This document shows positions 10,818 through 24,249 of a stretch of DNA of 64,000 nt, one piece after another. Each line of letters starts with the position of its first letter. Within the stretch, counting starts at the first letter, position 1. Both the position numbers and the translations under genes were made by a program. The notes beneath the pieces were generated by a model that saw only the letters and a list, made by a program, of their open reading frames with translations, was not told where the DNA came from and ran no database searches. Source of the stretch: Coriaria nepalensis (lineage: Eukaryota; Streptophyta; Magnoliopsida; Cucurbitales; Coriariaceae); contig CP114481.1 in assembly GCA_027186245.1 (NCBI GenBank), positions 23,033,501 to 23,097,500 of the forward strand. Direction: 5' to 3'.

Positions 10818-13452
10818 AAGTGCCGTCAAACAGTTTAATGATTGAAAAGACTGAGTGATATGCTTTTTCATGCTAAAATAATGCATTGATTAATTGCAAG
10901 TTATGCAAGAAAATAATGTTTAGAGGGTGAAAATAGAATTCGTTCGAATTAATTTAGAATTATTTAATGACTAGAAGAGACTCAATGACATGACTTTCAG
11001 GCTAAACAAATGCATTGTTGCCTTCAATAGATCAACTGCATGTTACCCAAGAAAGTCATGTTTAAAGGTCCAATTTCGTTCGAAGTGATTTAGAATGATT
11101 TAGTGACTAAAAGAGACGCAATAATATGACAGTAAGGCTAAAAAAATAAATAGTTTCCTTCAATAGATCAAGTGCAAGTTATGCATGAAAGTCGTGTTCT
11201 CAATGCAAAAATAGAATTGGTTCGAAGTGCCTTCAAACAATTTAATGATTGAAAAGCCTAAGTGATATGCTTTTTAATGGTAAAATAATGTATTGTTGTC
11301 TTCAGTAGATTAATTGCAAGTTATGTAAGAAAATAATGTTTGACGTGCGAAAATAGAATTCGTTCGAATTAATTTAGAATGATGTAATGACAAGAAGAGA
11401 CTCAGTGACGTGACTTAAAGGCTAAAGAAATGCATTGTTGCCTTCAATAGATCAACCGCAAGTTATGCACGAAAGTCATGTTTAAAAGCCGAATTTCGTT
11501 CGAAGTGGTTGAGAAAGATTTAATGACTAAAAGAGACGCAACAATATGACTTTAAGGCTAAAAAATGAATAGTTGCCTTCAATAGATCATGTGGAAGTTA
11601 TGCATGAAAGTCGTGTTTTAAATACAAAAATAGAATTGGTTCGAAGTCCCTTCAAACAATTTAATGATTGAAAAGACTGAGTGATATGCTTTTTCATTCT
11701 AAAATATTGCATTGTTGTCTTCAGTAGATTAATTGCAGGTTATGTAAGAAAATAATGTTTGAAGGGTGAAAATAGAATTCGTTCGAATTAATTTAAAATG
11801 ATTTAATGACAAAAAGAGACTCAGTGACATGACTTTAAGACTAAACAAATGCATTGTTGCCTTCAATAGATCAACTGCAAGTTACGCACGAAAGTCATGT
11901 TTAAAGGCTGAATTTCTTTCGAAGTGATTTAGAATGATTTACTGACTAAAAGAGACGCAAAAATATGACTTTAAGGCGAAAAAATGCAAAGTTGCCATCA
12001 ATAGATGAATTGCAAGTTATGCATGAAAGTCGCATTTTAAATGCAAAAAGAGAATTTGTTCGAAGTGCCTTCAAACAATTTAATGATTGAAAAGACTGAG
12101 TGATATGCTTTTTAATGCTAAAATAATGCATTGTTGTCTTCAGTAGATTAATTGCAAGTTATGTAAGAAAATAATGTTTAGAGGGTGAAAATAGAATTCG
12201 TTCGAATCAATTTAGAATGATTTAATGACTAGGGGAGACTCAGTGACATGACTTTCAGGCTAAACAAATGCATTGTTGCCTTCAATAGATCAACTGCAAG
12301 TTACGCAAGAAAGTCATGTTTAAAGGCTGAATTTCGTTCGAAGTGATTTAAAATGATTTAATGACTAAAGAAGATGCAATAATATGACAGTAAGGCTAAA
12401 AAAATGCATAGTTGCCATCAATAGATCAATTGCAAGTTATGCATGAAAGTCGCGTTTTAAATGCAAAAATAGAATTGGTTTGAAGTGCCTTCAAAAAATT
12501 TAATGATTGCAAAGACTGAGTGATATGCTTTTTAACGGTAAAATAATGTATTATTGTCTTCAGTAGATTAATTGCAAGTTATGTATGAAAATAATGTTTG
12601 AAAGGCGAAAATAGAATTCAGTAGAATTAATTTAGAATGATTTAATGACTCGAAGAGACTCAGTGACGTGACTTTAAGGCTAAACAAATGCATTGTTGCC
12701 TTCAAAAGATAAACTGCAAGTTACGCACGAAAGTGATTTTTAAAGGCTGAATTTCATTCGAAGTGGTTTAGAAAGATTTAATGACTAAAAGAGACGCAAT
12801 AATATGACTTTTAAGGCTAAAAAATGAATAGTTGCCTTCAATAGATCAAGTGCAAGTTATGCATGAAAGTCGTGTTTTAAATGCAAAAATAGAATTGGTT
12901 CGAAGTGCCTTCAAACATATTAATGATTGAAAAGACTGAGTGATATGCTTTTTAATGGTAAAATAATGTATTGTTGTGTTCAGTAGATTAATTGCAAGTT
13001 GTGTAAGAAAATAATGTTTGAAGGGAAAAAATAGAATTCGTTCGAATTAATTTGGAATGATTTAACGACAAGAAGAGACTCAGTGACATGACTTAAAGGC
13101 TAAACAAATGCATTGTTGCCTTCAATAGATAAACTGCAAGTTATGCACGAAAATGATGTTTAAAGGCCGAATTTCGTTCGAAGTGATTAGGAAAGATTTA
13201 ATGACTAAAAGAGACGCAATAATATGACTATAAGGCTAAAAAATGAATAGTTGCCTTCAATAGATCAAGTGTAAGTTATGCATGAAAGTCGTGTTTTAAA
13301 TACAAAAATAGAATTAGTTTGAAGTGCCTTCAAAAAATTTAATGATTGAAAAGACTGAGTGATATGCTTTTTAATGCTAAAATAAAGCATTGTTGTCTTC
13401 AGTAAATTAATTGCAAGTTATGTAAGAAAATAATGTTTGAAGGGCGAAAATA
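10818..13452 (+). repeat. Subfamily I units, mosaic, right end of the subfamily
   Basis: About six trimers, each with its own variants and no clear higher-order period. A 13-bp deletion in C is seen at about 10,888, where ATGCATTGATTAATTGC replaces a form containing TTGTCTTCAGTAG. One A at 12614 reads GAATTCAGTAGAATT, which breaks the usual dyad. The A subunits still read CCTTCAATAGAT or CCTTCAAAAGAT up to about 13,130. Confidence 0.8.
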
Positions 13453-13544
13453 GAATTCGTTCGAATTAATTTAGAATGATTTAAAGACTCGAAGAGACTC
13501 AGTGACATGACATGTAAGAAAATAATGTTTGAAGGGCGAAAATA
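13453..13544 (+). repeat. Truncated 92-bp unit at the subfamily boundary
   Basis: From the A start at 13453, about 58 bases of A (to CAGTGACATGA) join directly to the last part of C (CATGTAAGAAAATAATGTTTG), and the next A starts at 13545 with TAATTC instead of GAATTC. About 328 bp of a normal trimer are missing. From the very next A subunit onward the array is subfamily II, so this scar sits at the junction of the two subfamilies. Confidence 0.88.
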
Positions 13545-14199
13545 TAATTCGTTCGAATTAATTTAGAATGATTTAATGACTAGAAGAGACTCAGTGACAT
13601 GACTTTCAGGCTAAACAAATGCATTGTTGCCTATAATAGATCAACTGCAAGTTATGCACGAAAGTCTTGTTTAAAGGCCGAATTTCGTTCGAAGTGATTT
13701 AGAATGATTTACCGACTAAAAGAGACGCAAAAATAAGACTTTAAGGTTAAAAAAATGAATAGTTGCCTTCAATAGATAAAATCGCAAGTTATGCATGAAA
13801 GTCGCGTTTTAAATGTAAAAAGAGAATTGGTTCGAAGTGCCTTCAAACAATTTAATGATTGAAAAGACTGAGTGATAAGCTTTTTAATTGTAAAATAATG
13901 TACTGTTGTCTTCAGTAGATTCATTGCAGGTTATGTAAGAAAATAATGTTTGAAGGGCGAAAATAGAATTCGTTCGAATTAATTTAGAAAGATTTAATGA
14001 CTAGAAGAGACTCAGTGACATGACTTTAAGGTTAAACAAATGCATTGTTGCCTATAATAGATCAACTGCAAGTTATGCACGAAAGTCTTGTTTAAAGGCC
14101 GAATTTCGTTCGAAGTGATTTAGAATGATTTACTGACTAAAAGAGACGCAAAAATATGACATTATGGCTAAAAAAATGAATAGTTGCCTTCAATAGATC
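13545..14199 (+). repeat. First subfamily II units
   Basis: The first A subunit reading TGCCTATAATAGATC occurs near 13629, and the second near 14048. B units carry AAATAAGACTTTAAGG and TAGATAAAATCGCAAG, variants that return near 16,000, 17,270, 19,950 and 22,470. No separate period is clear before 14,200. Confidence 0.8.
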
Positions 14200-16040
14200 A
14201 TTGCAAGTTATGCATGAAAGTCGCGTTTTAAATGCAAAAAGAGAATTGGTTCCAAGTGCCTTCAAACAATTTAATGATTGAAAAGACTGAGTGATATGCT
14301 TTTTAATGCTAAAATAATGCATTGTTGTCTTCAGTAGATTAATTGAAAGTTATGTAAGAAAATAATGTTTGAAGCGCGAATTGGTTCGATGTTTTAAATA
14401 CAAAAAGAGAATTGGTTCGATGTTCCTTCAATCAATTTAATGATTGAAAAGACTGAGTGATATGCTTTTTAATGCTAAAATAAGGCATTGTTGTCTTCAA
14501 TAGATTAATTAAAAGTTATGTAAGAAAATAATGTTTCAAGGGCGAAAATAGAATTCGTTCGAATTAATTTAGAATGATTTAATGACTAGAAGAGACTCAG
14601 TGACATGACTTTCAGGCTAAACAAGTGCATTGTTGCCTATAATAGATCAACTGCAAGTTATGCACGAAAGTCTTGTTTAAAGGTCGAATTTCGTTCGAAG
14701 TGATTTAGAATGATTTACTGACTAAAAGAGACGCAAAAATATGACATTAAGGCTAAAAAAATGAATAGTTGACTTCAATAGATCAATTGCAAGTTATGCA
14801 TGAAAGTCGCGTTTTAAATGAAAAAAGAGAATTTGTTCAAAGTGCCTTCAAACAATTTAATGATTAAAAAGACTGAGTGATATGCTTTTTAATGCTAAAA
14901 TAATGCATTGTTGTCTTCAGTAGATTAATTGAAAGTTATGTAAGAAAATAATGTTTGAAGGGCGAAAATAGAATTCGTTCGAATTAATTTAGAATGATTT
15001 AATGACTAGAAGAGACTCAGTGACATGACTTTCAGGCTAAACAAATGCATTGTTGCCTATAATAGATCAACTGCAAGTCGTGAACGAAAGTCATGTTTAA
15101 AGGCCGAATTTCGTTCGAAGTGATTTAGAATGATTTACTGACTAAAAGAGACGCAAAAATATGACTTTAAGGCTAAAAAATGCATAGTTGCCATCAAAAG
15201 ATCAATTGCAAATTATGCATTAAAGTCGCGTTTTAAATGCAAAAAAAGAATTGGTACGAAGTGCCTTCAAACAATTTAATAATTGAAAAGACTGAGTGAT
15301 ATGCTTTTTAATGCAAAAATAATGCATTGTTGTCTTCAATAGATTGATTGCAAGTTATGCAAGAAAAAAATGTATGAAGGGCGAGAATAGAATTCATTCG
15401 AATTAATTTAGAATGATTTAATGACTAGAAGAGACTCAGTGACATGACTTTAAGGCTAAACAAATGCATTGTTGTCTATAATAGATCAACTGCAAATTAT
15501 GCACGAAAGTCATGTTTAAAGGCCGAATTTCGTTCGAAGTGATTTAGAATGATTTACTGACTAAAAGAGACGCAAAAATATGACTTTAAGGCTAAAAAAT
15601 GCATAGTTGCCATCAATAGATCAATTGCAAGTTATGCATGAAAGTCGCGCTTTAAATGCAAAAAGAGAATTGGTTCGAAGTGCCTTCAAATAATTTAATG
15701 ATTGAAAAGACTGAGTGATATGCTTTTTAATGCTAAAATAATGCATTGTTGTCTTCAATAGATTAATTACAAGTTATGTAAGAAAATAATGTTTGAAGGG
15801 CGAAAATATAATTGTTCGAATTAATTTAGAATGATTTAATGACTAGAAGAGACTCAGTGACATGATTTTAAGGCTAAACAAGTGCATTGTTACCTATAAT
15901 AGGTCAACTGCAAGTTATGCACGAAAGTCTTGTTTAAAGGCCAAATTTCATTGGAAGTGATTTAGAATGATTTACTGACTAAAAGAGACGCAAAAATAAG
16001 ACTTTAAGGCTAAAAAAATGAATAGTTACCTTCAATAGAT
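14200..16040 (+). repeat. 1.84-kb block, first copy
   Basis: This stretch is repeated about 3,941-3,943 bp downstream at 18,141-19,985. Shared private markers are GGTTCCAAGTGCC, the GAAGCGCGAATTGGTTCG insertion, GAGAATTTGTTCAAAGTGCC, GCAAGAAAAAAATGTATGAAGG and CCAAATTTCATTGGAAGTG. Single-base indels separate the copies, for example ATAATTGTTCG near 15,810 versus ATAATTCGTTCG downstream. The copy ends where TAGATAAAATTGCAAG here becomes TAGATAAAATCGCAAC in the other. Confidence 0.86.
14378..14408 (+). repeat. 31-bp fragment between two C subunits
   Basis: A 135-bp C (14243-14377) is followed not by A but by 31 bp made of the first 12 bases of C (GAATTGGTTCGA) and the tail of B (TGTTTTAAATACAAAAAGA). 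A complete C (14409-14550) follows. The local order is A, B, C, fragment, C. The same arrangement with the same lengths (135 and 31 bp) is at 18,184-18,349, showing that the rearrangement happened once and was then copied with its surroundings. Confidence 0.9.
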
Positions 16041-18150
16041 AAAATTGCAAGTTATGCATGAAAGTCGCGTTTTAAATGTAAAAAGAGAATTGGTTCGAAG
16101 TGCCTTCAAACAATTTAATGATGGAAAAGACTGAGTGATATGCTTTTTAATTGTAAAATAATGTACTGTTGTCTTCAGTAGATTCATTGCAGGTTATGTA
16201 AGAAAATAATGTTTGAAGGGCGAAAATAGAATTCGTTCGAATTAATTTAGAATGATTTAATGACTAGAAGAGACTCAGTGACATGACTTTAAGGCTAAAC
16301 AAGTGCATTGTTGCCTATAATAGATCAACTGCAAGTTATGCACGAAAGTCTTGTTTAAAGGTCGAATTTCGGTCGAAGTGATTAAGAATGATTTACTGAC
16401 TAAAAGAGACGCAAAAATATGACTTTAAGGCTAAAAAATGCATAGTTGCAATCAATAGATCAATTGCAAGTTATGCATTAAAGTCGCGTTTTAAATGCAA
16501 AAAGAGAATTGGTTCGAAGTGCCTTCAAACAATTTAATGATTGAAAAGACTGAGTGATATGCTTTTTAATGGTAAAATAATGTATTGTTGCCTTTAGTAG
16601 ATTAATTGCAGGTTATGGAAGAAAATAATGTTTGAAGGGCGAAAATAGAATTCGTTCGAATTAATTTAAAATGATTTAATGACTAGAAGAGACTCAGTGA
16701 CATGACTTTAAGGCTAAACAAGTGCATTGTCGCCTATAATAGATCAACTGCAAGTTATGCACGAATGTCTTGTTTAAAGGTCGAATTTCGTTTGAAGTGA
16801 TTTAGAATGATTTACTGACTAAAAGAGACGCAAAAATATGACTTTAAGGCTAAAAAATGCATAGTTGCCATCAATAGATCAATTGCAAGTTATGCCTGAA
16901 AGTCGCGCTTTAAATGCAAAAAGAGAATTGGTTCGAAGTGCCTTCAAACAATTTAATGATTGAAAAGACTGAGTGATATGCTTTTTAATGCTAAAATAAT
17001 GCATTGTTGTCTTCAGTAGATTAATTGCAAGTTATGTAAGAAAATAATGTTTGAAGGGCGAAAATATAATTCGTTCGAATTAATTTAGAATGATTTAATG
17101 ACTAGAAGAGACTCAGTGACATGACTTTCAGGCTAAACAAATGCATTGTTGCCTATAATAGATCAACTGCAAGTTATGCACGAAAGTCTTGTTTAAAGGC
17201 CGAATTTCATTGGAAGTGATTTAGAATGATTTACTGACTAAAAGAGACGCAAAAATAAGACTTTAAGGCTAAAAAAATGAATAGTTACCTTCAATAGATA
17301 AAATTGCAAGTTATGCATGAAAGTCGCGTTTTAAATGTAAAAAGAGAATTGGTTCGAAGTGCCTTCAAACAATTTAATGATGGAAAAGACTGAGTGATAT
17401 GCTTTTTAATTGTAAAATAATGTACTGTTGTCTTCAGTAGATTCATTGCAGGTTATGTAAGAAAACAATGTTTGAAGGGCGAAAATAGAATTCGTTCGAA
17501 TTAATTTAGAAAGATTTAATGAGTAGAAGAGACACAGTGACATGACTTTAAGGCTAAACAAGTGCATTGTTGCCTATAATAGATCAACTGCAAGTTATGC
17601 ACGAAAGTCTTGTTTAAAGGTCGAATTTCGGTCGAAGTGATTTAGAATGATTTACTGACTAAAAGAGACGCAAAAATATGACTTTAAGGCTAAAAAATGC
17701 ATAGTTGCAATCAATAGATCAATTGCAAGTTATGCATTAAAGTCGCGTTTTAAATGCAAAAAGAGAATTGGTTCGAAGTGCCTTCAAACAATTTAATGAT
17801 TGAAAAGACTGAGTGATATGCTTTTCAATGGTAAAATAATGTATTGTTGCCTTTAGTAGATTAATTGCAGGTTATGGAAGAAAATAATGTTTGAAGGGCG
17901 AAAATAGAATTCGTTCGAATTAATTTAGAATGATTTAATGACTAGAAGAGACTCAGTGACATGACTTTAAGGCTAAACAAGTGCATTGTTGCCTATAATA
18001 GATCAACTGCAAGTTATGCACGAAAGTCTTGTTTAAAGGTCGAATTTCGTTTGAAGTGATTTAGAATGATTTACTGACTAAAAGAGACGCAAAAATATGA
18101 CTTTAAGGCTAAAAAATGCATAGTTGCCATCAATAGATCAATTGCAAGTT
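15941..18150 (+). repeat. 1,259-bp higher-order repeat, about 1.75 copies
   Basis: Three trimers form a 1,259-bp period. Matching markers are the TTTCATTGGAAGTGATTTAG start of B (15,947 and 17,206), the TTTCGGTCGAAGTGATT variant (about 16,368 and 17,627), the TTGCCTTTAGTAGATTAATT variant of C with TTATGGAAG (about 16,590 and 17,849), and TTTCGTTTGAAGTG (about 16,786 and 18,046). The second copy ends near 18,150, where GGTTCCAAG starts the copied 1.84-kb block. Confidence 0.86.
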
Positions 18151-19985
18151 ATGCATGAAAGTCGCGTTTTAAATGCAAAAAGAGAATTGGTTCCAAGTGC
18201 CTTCAAACAATTTAATGATTGAAAAGACTGAGTGATATGCTTTTTAATGCTAAAATAATGCATTGTTGTCTTCAGTAGATTAATTGAAAGTTATGTAAGA
18301 AAATAATGTTTGAAGCGCGAATTGGTTCGATGTTTTAAATACAAAAAGAGAATTGGTTCGATGTTCCTTCAATCAATTTAATGATTGAAAAGACTGAGTG
18401 ATATGCTTTTTAATGCTAAAATAAGGCATTGTTGTCTTCAATAGATTAATTACAAGTTATGTAAGAAAATAATGTTTGAAGGGCGAAAATAGAATTCGTT
18501 CGAATTAATTTAGAATTATTTAATGACTAGAAGAGACTCAGTGACATGACTTTCAGGCTAAACAAGTGCATTGTTGCTTATAATAGATCAACTACAAGTT
18601 ATGCACGAAAGTCTTGTTTAAAGGTCGAATTTCGTTCGAAGTGATTTAGAATGATTTACTGACTAAAAGAGACGCAAAAATATGACATTAAGGCTAAAAA
18701 AAATGAATAGTTGACTTCAATAGATCAATTGCAAGTTATGCATGAAAGTCGCGTTTTAAATGAAAAAAGAGAATTTGTTCAAAGTGCCTTCAAACAATTT
18801 AATGATTAAAAAGACTGAGTGATATGCTTTTTAATGCTAAAATAATGCATTGTTGTCTTCAGTAGATTAATTGAAAGTTATGTAAGAAAATAATGTTTGA
18901 AGGGCGAAAATAGAATTCGTTCGAATTAATTTAGAATGATTTAATGACTAGAAGAGACTCAGTGACATGACTTTCAGGCTAAACAAATGCATTGTTGCCT
19001 ATAATAGATCAACTGCAAGTCATGAACGAAAGTCATGTTTAAAGGCCGAATTTCGTTCGAACTGATTTAGAATGATTTACTGACTAAAAGAGACGCAAAA
19101 ATATGACTTTAAGGCTAAAAAATGCATAGTTGCCATCAATAGATCAATTGCAAGTTATGCATTAAAGTCGCGTTTTAAATGCAAAAAAAGAATTGGTACG
19201 AAGTGCCTTCAAACAATTTAATAATTGAAAAGACTGAGTGATATGCTTTTTAATGCAAAAATAATGCATTGTTGTCTTCAATAGATTGATTGCAAGTTAT
19301 GCAAGAAAAAAATGTATGAAGGGCGAGAATAGAATTCATTCGAATTAATTTAGAATGATTTAATGACTAGAAGAGACTCAGTGACATGACTTTAAGGCTA
19401 AACAAATGCATTGTTGTCTATAATAGATCAACTGCAAGTTATGCACGAAAGTCATGTTTAAAGGCCGAATTTCGTTCGAAGTGATTTTGAATGATTTACT
19501 GACAAAAGGAGACGCAAAAATATGACTTTAAGGCAAAAAAATGCATAGTTGCCATCAATAGATCAATTGCAAGTTATGCATGAAAGTCGCGCTTTAAATG
19601 CAAAAAGAGAATTGGTTCGAAGTGCCTTCAAATAATTTAATGATTGAAAAGACTGAGTGATATGCTTTTTAATGCTAAAATAATGCATTGTTGTCTTCAA
19701 TAGATTAATTACAAGTTATGTAAGAAAATAATGTTTGAAGGGCGAAAATATAATTCGTTCGAATTAATTTAGAATGATTTAATGACTAGAAGAGACTCAG
19801 TGACATGACTTTAAGGCTAAACAAGTGCATTGTTACCTATAATAGATCAACTGCAAGTTATGCACGAAAGTCTTGTTTAAAGGCCAAATTTCATTGGAAG
19901 TGATTTAGAATGATTTACTGACTAAAAGAGACGCAAAAATAAGACTTTAAGGCTAAAAAAATGAATAGTTACCTTCAATAGATAA
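18141..19985 (+). repeat. 1.84-kb block, second copy
   Basis: Second copy of 14,200-16,040. It carries the same C-fragment-C rearrangement and the same series of variant units in the same order. The left edge is where GAGAATTGGTTCCAAG begins, preceded by sequence of the 1,259-bp HOR. Differences include an extra A in the A-run near 18,691 and GACAAAAGGAGACG near 19,501. Confidence 0.86.
18319..18349 (+). repeat. 31-bp C-head/B-tail fragment, copied
   Basis: Same 31-bp fragment as at 14,378, 3,941 bp downstream, again between a 135-bp C (18,184-18,318) and a complete C starting at 18,350. It marks the copied block and dates the duplication after the rearrangement. Confidence 0.9.
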
Positions 19986-22900
19986 AATCGCAACTTATAC
20001 ATGAAAGTCGCGTTTTAAATGCAAAAAGAGAATTGGTTCGAAGTGCCTTCAAACGATTTAATGATTGAAAAGACTGAGTGATATGCTTTTTAATGCTAAA
20101 ATAATGTACTGTTGTCTTCAGTAGATTCATTGCAGGTTATGTAAGAAAATAATGTTCGAAGGGCGAAAATAGAATTCGTTCGAATTAATTTAGAATGATT
20201 TAATGACTAGAAGAGACTCAGTGACATGACTTTCAGGCTAAACAAATGCATTGTTGCCTATAATAGATCAACTGCAAGTCATGAACGAAAGTCATGTTTA
20301 AAGGCCGAATTTCATTCGAAGTGATTTAGAATGATTTACTGACTAAAAGAGACGCAAAAATATGACATTATGGCCAAAAAAATGAATAGTTGCCTTCAAA
20401 AGATCAATTGCAAGTTATGCATGAAAGCCGCGTTTTAAATACAAAAAGAGAATTGGTTCGAAGTGTCTTCAAACAATTTAATGATTGAAAAGACTGAGTG
20501 ATATGCTTTTTAATGGTAAAATAATGTACTGTTGTCTTTAGTAGATTCATTGCAGGTTATGTAAGAAAATAATGTTTGAAGGGCGAAAATAGAATTCGTT
20601 CGAATTAATTTAGAATGATTTAATGACTAGAAGAGACTCAGTGACATGACTTTAAGGCTAAACCAGTGCATTGTCGCCAATAATAGATCAACTGCAAGTT
20701 ATGCACGAAAGTCATGTTTAAAGGCCGAATTTCGTTCGAAGTGATTTAGAATGATTTACTGACTAAAAGAGACGCAAAAATATGACTTTAAGGCTAAAAA
20801 AATGAATACTTGACTTCAATAGATCAATTGCAAGTTATGCATGAAAGTCGCGCTTTAAATGCAAAAAGAGAATTGGTTCGAAGCGCCTTCAAACAATTTA
20901 ATGATTGAAAAGACTGAGTGATATGCTTTTTAATGCTAAAATAATGCATTGTTTTCTTCAGTAGATTAATTGCAAGTTATGTAAGAAAATAATGTTTGAA
21001 GGGCGAAAATATAATTCGTTCGAATTAATTTAGAATGATTTAATGACTAGAAGAGACTCAGTGACCTGACTTTCAGGCTAAACAAATGCATTGTTGCCTA
21101 TAATAGATCAACTGCAAGTCATGCACGAAAGTCTTGTTTAAAGGCCGAATTTCGTTCGAAGTGATTTAGAATGATTTACTGACTAAAAGAGACGCAAAAA
21201 TATGACATTATGGCTAAAAAAATGAATAGTTGCCTTCAAAAGATCAATTGCAAGTTATGCATGAAAGTCGCGTTTTAAATGTAAAAAGAGAATTGGTTCG
21301 AAGTGTCTTCAAACAATTTAATGATTGAAAAGACTGAGTGATATGCTTTTTAATTGTAAAATAATGTACTGTTGTCTTCAGTAGATTCATTGCAGGTTAT
21401 GTAAGAAAATAATGTTTGAAGGGCGAAAATAGAATTCGTTCGAATTAATTTAGAAAGATTTAATGAGTAGAAGAGACACAGTGACATGACTTTAAGGCTA
21501 AACAAGTGCATTGTTGCCTATAATAGATCAACTGCAAGTTATGCACAAAAGTCTTGTTTAAAGGTCGAATTTCGGTCGAAGTGATTTAGAATGATTTACT
21601 GCCTAAAAGAGACGCAAAAATATGTAATTAACGATAAAAAATGCATAGTTGCAATCAATCGATCAATTGCAAGTTATACATGAAAGTCGCGTTTTAAATG
21701 CAAAAAGAGAATTGGTTCGAAGTGCCTTCAAACGATTTAATGATTGAAAAGACTGAGTGATATGCTTTTTAATGGTAAAATAATGTATTGTTGCCTTTAG
21801 TAGATTAATTGCAGGTTATGTAAGAAAATAATGTTTGAAGGGCGAAAATAGAATTCGTTCGAATTAATTTAGAATGATTTAATGACTAGAAGAGACTCAG
21901 TGACATGACTTTAAGGCTAAACAAGTGCATTGTTGCCTATAATAGATCAACTGCAAGTTATGCACGAAAGTCTTGTTTAAAGGTCGAATTTCGTTTGAAG
22001 TGATTTAGAATGATTTACTGACTAAAAGAGACGCAAAAATATGACTTTAAGGCTAAAAAAATGAATACTTGACTTCAATAGATCAATTGCAAGTTATGCA
22101 TGAAAGTCGCGCTTTAAATGCAAAAAGAGAATTGGTTCGAAGTGCCTTCAAACAATTTAATGATTGAAAAGACTGAGTGATATGCTTTTTAATGCTAAAA
22201 TAATGCATTGTTGTCTTCAATAGATTAATTACAAGTTATGTAAGAAAATAATGTTTGAAGGGCGAAAATATAATTCGTTCGAATTAATTTGGAATGATTT
22301 AATGACTAGAAGAGACTCAGTGACATGACTTTCAGGCTAAACAAATGCATTGTTGCCTATAATAGATCAACTGCAAGTTATGCACGAAAGTCATGTTTAA
22401 AGGCCGAATTTCGTTCGAAGTGATTTAGAATGATTTACCGACTAAAAGAGACGCAAAAATAAGACTTTAAGGTTAAAAAAATGAATAGTTGCCTTCAATA
22501 GATAAAATTGCAAGTTATGCATGAAAGTCGCGTTTTAAATGCAAAAAGAGAATTGGTTCGAAGTGCCTTCAAACAATTTAATGATTGAAAAGACTGAGTG
22601 ATATGCTTTTTAATTGTAAAATAATGTACTATTGTCTTCAGTAGATTCATTGCAGGTTATGTAAGAAAATAATGTTTGAAGGGCGAAAATAGAATTCGTT
22701 CGAATTAATTTAGAATGATTTAGTGACTAGAAGAGACTCAGTGACATGACTTTAAGGCTAAACAAATGCATTGTTGCCTATAATAGATCAACTGCAAGTT
22801 ATGCACGAAAGTCTTGTTTAAAGGTCGAATTTCATTCGAAGTGATTTAGAATGATTTACTGACTAAAAGAGACGCAAAAATATGACATTAAGGCCAAAAA

Positions 22901-24249
22901 AATGAATAGTTGCCTTCAAAAGATCAATTGCAAGTTATGCATGAAAGTAGCGTCGTAAATGCAAAAAGAGAATTGGTTCGAAGTGCCTTCAAACAATTTA
23001 ATGATTGAAAAGACTGAGTGATATGCTTTTTAATTGTAAAATAATGTACTATTGTCTTCAGTAGATTCATTGCAGGTTATGTAAGAAAATAATGTTTGAA
23101 GGGCGAAAATAGAATTCGTTCGAATTAATTTAGAAAGATTTAATGACTAGAAGAGACTCAGTGACATGACTTTAAGGCTAAACAAGTGCATTGTTGCCTA
23201 TAATAGATCAACTGCAAGTTATGCACGAAAGTCTTGTTTAAAGGTCGAATTTTGTTCGAAGTGATTTTGAATGATTTACTGACTAAAAGAGACGCAAAAA
23301 TATGACTTTAAGGCTAAAAAATGCATAGTTGCCATCAATAGATCAACTGCAAGTTATGCATGAAAGTCGCGCTTTAAATGCAAAAAGAGAATTGGTTCGA
23401 AGTGCCTTCAAACAATTTAATGATTGAAAAGACTGAGTGATATGCTTTTTAATGCTAAAATAATGCATTGTCGTCTTCAATAGATTAATTACAAGTTATG
23501 TAAGAAAAAAATGTATGAAGGGCGAGAATAGAATTCATTCGAATTAATTTAGAATGATTTAATGACTAGAAGAGACTCAGTGACATGACTTTAAGGCTAA
23601 ACAAATGCATTGTTGCCAATAATAGATCAACTGCAAGTTATGCACGAAAGTCATGTTTAAAGGCCGAATTTCGTTCGAAGTGATTTTGAATGATTTACTG
23701 ACTAAAAGAGACGCAAAAATATGACATTAGGGCTAACAAAATGAATACTTGACTTCAATAGATCAATTGCAAGTTATGCATGAAAGTCGCGTTTTAAATG
23801 CAAAAAGAGAATTGGTTCGAAGTGCCTTCAAACAATTTAATGATTGAAAAGACTGAGTGATATGCTTTTTAATGCTAAAATAATGCATTGTTTTCTTCAG
23901 TAGATTCATTGCAGGTTATGTAAGAAAATAATGTTTGAAGGGCGAAAATAGAATTCGTTCGAATTAATTTAGAATGATTTAATGACTAGAAGAGACTCAG
24001 TGACATGACTTTAAGGCTAAACAAATGCATTGTTGTCTATAATAGATCAACTGCAAGTTATGCACGAAAGTCTTGTTTAAAGGCCGAATTTCGTTCGAAG
24101 TGATTTAGAATGATTTACTGACTAAAAGAGACGCAAAAATATGACATTAAGGCTAAAAAAATGAATACTTGACTTCAATAGATCAATTGCAAGTTATGCA
24201 TGAAAGTCGCGTTTTAAATGCAAAAAGAGAATTTGTTCGAAGTGCCTTC
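19986..24249 (+). repeat. Subfamily II mosaic with 420/840/1,259-bp spacing
   Basis: About ten trimers whose variants recur at multiples of 420 bp without a single fixed order. Examples: ATGAATACTTGACTTCAATA in B at 20,802 and 22,061 (1,259 bp); GACATTATGGC in B near 20,362 and 21,202 (840 bp); TAATGTACTATTGTCTTCAG in C near 22,624 and 23,044 (420 bp). This is what repeated unequal exchange with differing offsets leaves. No gene or unique sequence. Confidence 0.8.

Noticed and set aside
11946..12131. 61-codon open reading frame on the minus strand
   Set aside because: It lies wholly inside B and C of a satellite unit. The equivalent frame at 14,137-14,322 changes reading in its middle because of small indels, so the protein is not conserved. 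Other copies of the unit are interrupted by stops. It is a chance frame.
14137..14322. 61-codon open reading frame on the minus strand
   Set aside because: Same position in the satellite unit as the frame at 11,946. A one-base deletion (TAGATCATTGC) shifts the middle. No ribosome-site, codon or domain evidence supports a gene.
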